Source of the DNA: Streptomyces albireticuli
GTDB lineage: Bacteria > Actinomycetota > Actinomycetes > Streptomycetales > Streptomycetaceae
Direction: 5' to 3'
Assembly (NCBI RefSeq): GCF_021228125.1
Contig: NZ_JAJQQS010000006.1
Location: 1-64,000 of the forward strand
Length of the DNA: 64,000 bases
Shown here piece by piece: positions 61,109-64,000 of the stretch. The number at the start of each line of letters is the position of its first letter. The first letter of the stretch is position 1. The notes under the pieces were generated by a model. The model searched no databases and was not told the DNA's origin. It worked only from the letters and a program-made list of their open reading frames with translations. The position numbers and the translations under genes were made by a program.

Positions 61109-61185
61109 GTGGAGCGTCTCCGGGAACACGCGGGCGCGTCGGGCCTGGAAGCGGTGGGGCGGGACGCCCGGGCCTGAGGGGCAGG

Positions 61186-62397
61186 TCACCTCTCGGTGGC
61201 GGCCCCCGCCTCGGCTTCCTTTTCCTCGGCGCGCCTGCGCCGGTACGCCGACAGCGTCGCGAGGTCCCAGCGGTACCAGGTCTCCTCGTCGACGGGACCG
61301 AGGCCGGCGATGACCCCGTCACCGCGCGGGTCGTCGCGCAGCGCCAGCCGCACCGCCGCCATCACCCGTACGTCCAGGTCCTCGTCCGTAAGGCGCTCGG
61401 CGAGCGCGTCCGCGATGACGGACGACCTCTCGGCGGGACCCCACATGAAGGCGGCGACGGCCGCCTGGCGGACCCGGGGATCCTCGTCGCCGAGGCGTTC
61501 CACGACGGCGGCGACGGCCTCGGGACAGTTCGCCGCGGCGGGGTAGCTCAGCCCGGAGAGCGCCCAGGTGCGGGTGTCCGCGTCGTCGCTCCGGCTGAGC
61601 GCGAGCAGCGGCTCGTCGGCGCGCGGGTCCCTGGCATTGCTCAGACCCGCCGTGAGCGCGCGGATCACGCGCCGGTCGGTCTCCCGTTCCAGCCAGGGCA
61701 GGAAGAGGTCCACGAGCGGGGTGTTGTACGGCGACTCGTCGTCCTCGTCGACCTCGTTGAGGCGATCGGCGATGACGATGAACCGGAGCACCTCCGCGCC
61801 GAAGTACCGCTCCAGCGGGTCCGGCCGGCCGTGCAGGGCCACGGCCATGTCCCAGGCGGCGAGCCCGTGGTGAGCGTGCACCGCGTATGTCGTCGCGTCC
61901 CATACGGCCCGGTCGACGTCCGGCTCGGCCAGGGCGCGGGCCAGCAGTTCGCCGAAGGTCCGGGCGATCCCGTAGTCGGGCTCCAGGTACGTGGCGATCG
62001 CGGCGTGCCCGTCGCGAACCGTCACGCCGCCGAACGTGAGCTCCTCGGACGCCCCGCCGAACCTGTCCTCGACCCTCTCGCGCTCGACGGGTCCCGTCGC
62101 CCCCGTCCTGCGGCGCAGCTCCGCCTCGGCGCCCGTCTCGTGCCAGTGCCACGCCAGGGCCAGGGCGTCACGCCCGTCCGCGCCCCGGAACGTGAGGTCC
62201 CCGCCACGGTCCACGACCCGCTCCACGAGCGCGTACGAGCCGAGGTCGACGGCCCGCAGCAGCGGGGTCCGGCCGTCGGGCCCGACCTCGTTGACCTCGG
62301 CGGGCGTCATCTCCAGCATCAGCTCGTCGGCGAACCTCGCGTCGTACGCGTCCAGCGCCGCGAGCAGCAGGCGCGCCTTGTCGTCCTGCTCAGCCAC
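61186..62397 (-). CDS. Ankyrin-HEAT repeat protein
   Basis: 403 residues. N-terminal ankyrin-like repeats (GPDGRTPLLRAVDLGSYALV, GADGRDALALAW, about 30-110) precede a middle helical region and C-terminal HEAT-type repeats (about 245-370: DEPLLALSRSDDADTRTWAL, DEDPRVRQAAVAAF, DEDLDVRVMAAVRL). It is an all-helical scaffold for protein contacts. GTG 62397 overlaps the ATP-grasp gene end by eight bases, so the two are coupled. Function unknown; a partner for the ATP-grasp enzyme is plausible. Confidence 0.85.
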   Translation of the reverse strand: MAEQDDKARLLLAALDAYDARFADELMLEMTPAEVNEVGPDGRTPLLRAVDLGSYALVERVVDRGGDLTFRGADGRDALALAWHWHETGAEAELRRRTGATGPVERERVEDRFGGASEELTFGGVTVRDGHAAIATYLEPDYGIARTFGELLARALAEPDVDRAVWDATTYAVHAHHGLAAWDMAVALHGRPDPLERYFGAEVLRFIVIADRLNEVDEDDESPYNTPLVDLFLPWLERETDRRVIRALTAGLSNARDPRADEPLLALSRSDDADTRTWALSGLSYPAAANCPEAVAAVVERLGDEDPRVRQAAVAAFMWGPAERSSVIADALAERLTDEDLDVRVMAAVRLALRDDPRGDGVIAGLGPVDEETWYRWDLATLSAYRRRRAEEKEAEAGAATER

Positions 62398-63244
62398 GGC
62401 GCGTCGCCAGCAGGCCGTGGATCGACGCCGCCATGTTCACGGCGAAGGACTCCCGCGCCTCCGGAGCCAGCAGCTCCAGCGACAGGTACGGGTTCAGGTC
62501 CTCCAGCTCCACGAGCAGCAGCTCCCCGCCGGGCGCGCGGCACGCGTCCACCCTGCTGATGCCGTGCGCGATGTCGTTCCAGTCGACGAACCGCTGCGCG
62601 AACGCGATGTCCTCCGCCGTCGCCTCGTACGGCTCCAGCTTCCAGCGCGCCTCCGGGCTCGGGGCGTAGAGCGCGTACTGGAAGTCGCGGTCGACGAAGT
62701 AGAACGACACCTCGTAGGTGAAATCGATGCGCGGCTGCACGAGGACGTTCCCGTAGGCGAGCCCCGGCAGCGCCTCGCCGGGCACGAATTCCAGGCCTAT
62801 GGAGTCCGCGCCCATCTTCGGCTTCACGACGTATTCGGCGGCTTCCGGGAGCCGGGATACGTCCTCGGCCCGGTCGATCGTCGGGATCACGGGGTATCCG
62901 GCGGCGGTCAGATCGAGCAGGTATTGCTTGCCGATCATGTCGGCCTTGCCGCGTAGTTCGTTGTATACGAGTACCCCGCGCGCCTCCGCCTCCTGGCGGA
63001 AGCGGTCGTATTCCGCCTGGTAGTGCAGGACGGGTCCGCTGTTGCGGATCACGACCGCGTCGAAGTCGTCCATGAGGGCCGTCGCGTCGAGCGGGTGGCA
63101 GAGAGCGATGTCGAATTCCTGCCGCAGGCGGGAGGTCAGGAAAATGTCCTCGTCGCAGTAGCGGCGCCCCTTCGCCGGATATGCGAGGTCTGTGACGAAC
63201 AGTACGCGGCGCTTGTGCGCGGGCCTGCGGGTGGGACTGGGCAT
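62390..63244 (-). CDS. ATP-grasp family protein
   Basis: 284 residues with an ATP-grasp-like layout: a Rossmann-like N-terminus (RRVLFVTDLAYPAKGRRY), YVVKPKMGADSIGLEFVPGE with the nucleotide Lys, VLVQPRIDFTYEVSFYFVD, and a metal-site Glu-x-Asn in LVELEDLNPYLSLELL. Such enzymes ligate carboxylates to amines or thiols; substrate unknown. ATG 63244 follows AGGAG. It is the first gene of the pair with the ankyrin-HEAT protein. A GGTAGGT inverted repeat lies just upstream. Confidence 0.82.
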   Translation of the reverse strand: MPSPTRRPAHKRRVLFVTDLAYPAKGRRYCDEDIFLTSRLRQEFDIALCHPLDATALMDDFDAVVIRNSGPVLHYQAEYDRFRQEAEARGVLVYNELRGKADMIGKQYLLDLTAAGYPVIPTIDRAEDVSRLPEAAEYVVKPKMGADSIGLEFVPGEALPGLAYGNVLVQPRIDFTYEVSFYFVDRDFQYALYAPSPEARWKLEPYEATAEDIAFAQRFVDWNDIAHGISRVDACRAPGGELLLVELEDLNPYLSLELLAPEARESFAVNMAASIHGLLATRRG

Positions 63245-63259
63245 GACTCTCCTGCCGAG

Positions 63260-63286
63260 GGTAGGTCGACTGAGAGTAAACCTACC
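63260..63286 (-). promoter_or_regulatory. Inverted repeat before ATP-grasp gene
   Basis: GGTAGGT (63260-63266) and ACCTACC (63280-63286) are perfect arms separated by 13 bases, 16 bases upstream of the ATG. The sequence is AT-richer than its surroundings. Likely operator or promoter element. Confidence 0.5.
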
Positions 63287-63298
63287 TATCGCCCCAGG

Positions 63299-63529
63299 TC
63301 AGTCCCTTTTCAGGGTGCGTATGAGGGCACGGAGTGCCTTGGGGGAGACGTTCAGGATCACGGTGGGGTCGTCGCTCTCCCGGAGGAAGATCCTGTCGGG
63401 GGCGCTGGCCAGGTTGAGGCAGTTGGCGCCTTCGTAGCTGTACGACGATGTCTGCCATTCGGCAGCGATGTTAAGGCAGTTCGAACCAGCCCCTGAGAAG
63501 GTGGACTTCTGCCAGATGTAACTGGACAC
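63299..63529 (-). CDS. Tandem DUF397 protein
   Basis: 76 residues holding two consecutive DUF397-type segments: WQKSTFSGAGSNCLNIAAEW, then WQTSSYSYEGANCLNLASAP, followed by one shared tail FLRESDDPTVILNVSPKALR. The internal duplication of the W-S-S/G-NCLN core is clear. GTG 63529 is used. It follows the DUF5753 regulator gene, the usual partner order. Confidence 0.88.
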   Translation of the reverse strand: MSSYIWQKSTFSGAGSNCLNIAAEWQTSSYSYEGANCLNLASAPDRIFLRESDDPTVILNVSPKALRALIRTLKRD

Positions 63530-63540
63530 GTGGATACCCT

Positions 63541-64000
63541 TCAGATCTCCTGGCTGATGCGATGGATTAGGTCCCGTGATTCCGTGGGCTTGAGAGCGGA
63601 CTGCTCCATGCGATCCAACACGGTTCGATGTCTCGCCAACTGCGCCTCAGCGTCAAGAAACTCGCAGCCGTAGTCCGTGTCGAGCTGCACAGTATCGAGC
63701 TGCGGGACAGGCCCGGAGGCATAGACGACGGGCTGGCCTGATCCGGTGAATGTTCCCCCGCCGAAGGGGACCACGAGAACGGTGACATTATCGTGTTCGC
63801 TCATTTCGGCGAGATAGGCCAGTTGTGCTCGGGCGGTGGCTGACCCTCCGACGCCCATACGCAGCGCTGCTTCGTGCAAGATGGCGACCAATGGGGTCGG
63901 CTGGCTGCCGTGGAGGATCTCCTGCCGCCTGATGCGTAGCGATACCCGACGTTCGACCTCGTACTGCTCCAGTGGGGGAACGGACGAGCTGAAGAGGGCG
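63541..64000 (-). CDS. DUF5753 (Scr1-family) regulator, partial
   Basis: C-terminal 152 residues of a DUF5753 protein; the frame is open to the window edge and the N-terminal helix-turn-helix lies outside. Recognisable segments are VPPLEQYEVERRVSLRIRRQ, EILHGSQPTPLVAILHEAAL, RMGVGG and VTVLVVPFGGGTFTGSGQP. Scr1-type regulators pair with a DUF397 gene, here 11 bases downstream. The pair may act as a regulator or toxin-antitoxin-like unit. Confidence 0.9.
   Translation of the reverse strand, partial: ALFSSSVPPLEQYEVERRVSLRIRRQEILHGSQPTPLVAILHEAALRMGVGGSATARAQLAYLAEMSEHDNVTVLVVPFGGGTFTGSGQPVVYASGPVPQLDTVQLDTDYGCEFLDAEAQLARHRTVLDRMEQSALKPTESRDLIHRISQEI

Noticed and set aside
1..64000. CRISPR array, tRNA, insertion sequence or prophage
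   Set aside because: I found no spaced direct-repeat array, cloverleaf with a CCA-type end, transposase motif or phage structural gene; the short repeats seen are intergenic hairpins.

Overview
The window is high-GC actinobacterial chromosome, almost certainly Streptomyces. The support is very strong third-position GC, frequent GTG starts, AGGAGG-type ribosome sites, and typical Streptomyces genes (GlnR, Nur, an RsiG-like anti-sigma factor, TipA-type MerR, CsoR, ECF41 sigma factor, DUF397/Scr1 pairs). From memory, gene order from about 1.5 kb to 58 kb largely follows the core SCO4126-SCO4180 region of S. coelicolor. I see no insertion sequence, prophage, tRNA or CRISPR array.

Layout. 1-366: end of an rRNA operon (23S 3' end, 5S, terminator). 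397-1431: a D-2-hydroxyacid dehydrogenase. 1525-9118 (minus strand): a six-gene block resembling a stripped-down type IV secretion system, with a VirD4-like protein lacking a visible Walker A motif, a VirB4-type ATPase, an SCO6880-family membrane protein, a TrbL/VirB6-like protein, a VirB8-like protein and a small VirB2-sized membrane protein. A Ser/Thr kinase and a lytic transglycosylase/NlpC-P60 wall hydrolase follow. 12.7-17.5 kb: PAP2 phosphatase, FAD oxidoreductase, lipoprotein, small conserved proteins and CsoR with its operator. 17.7-23.9 kb: phosphate supply, with a DUF47/PhoU-like protein and Pit transporter facing the pstSCAB operon, which has a PHO box.

24-38 kb: a secreted NlpC/P60 protein, macro-domain protein, SpoIIE-type phosphatase, a DUF2516/HbhA-like/HTH cluster with a 13-bp-arm palindrome in front of it, an atypical P450, an ECF41 sigma factor with a matching promoter, SRPBCC protein, TipA-like regulator, HxlR, FMN reductase, Eis-like acetyltransferase, asparaginase and an RsiG-like c-di-GMP-binding anti-sigma factor. 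38-46.7 kb: Dtd, YgfZ, Nur, a metal-chelate ABC transporter preceded by what reads as a cobalamin riboswitch, nitrobindin-like protein, DsrE, and a sulfurtransferase/DUF1416 operon preceded by a cysteine-containing leader peptide. 47-64 kb: LmeA-like lipid-binding protein, MoaD-like protein, a heterodimeric ABC exporter, hydrolase, GlnR, a LacI regulator, a drug-type ABC transporter beside a NarL-type two-component system, an ankyrin/HEAT protein paired with an ATP-grasp protein, and the start of a DUF397/DUF5753 regulator pair.

A dispersed intergenic hairpin repeat of roughly 70-120 bp occurs at least six times. The observations most worth following are the T4SS-like locus with its degenerate coupling protein, the riboswitch that argues for a corrinoid substrate of the ABC importer, the RsiG motif pair, the cysteine leader, and several clean operator palindromes.
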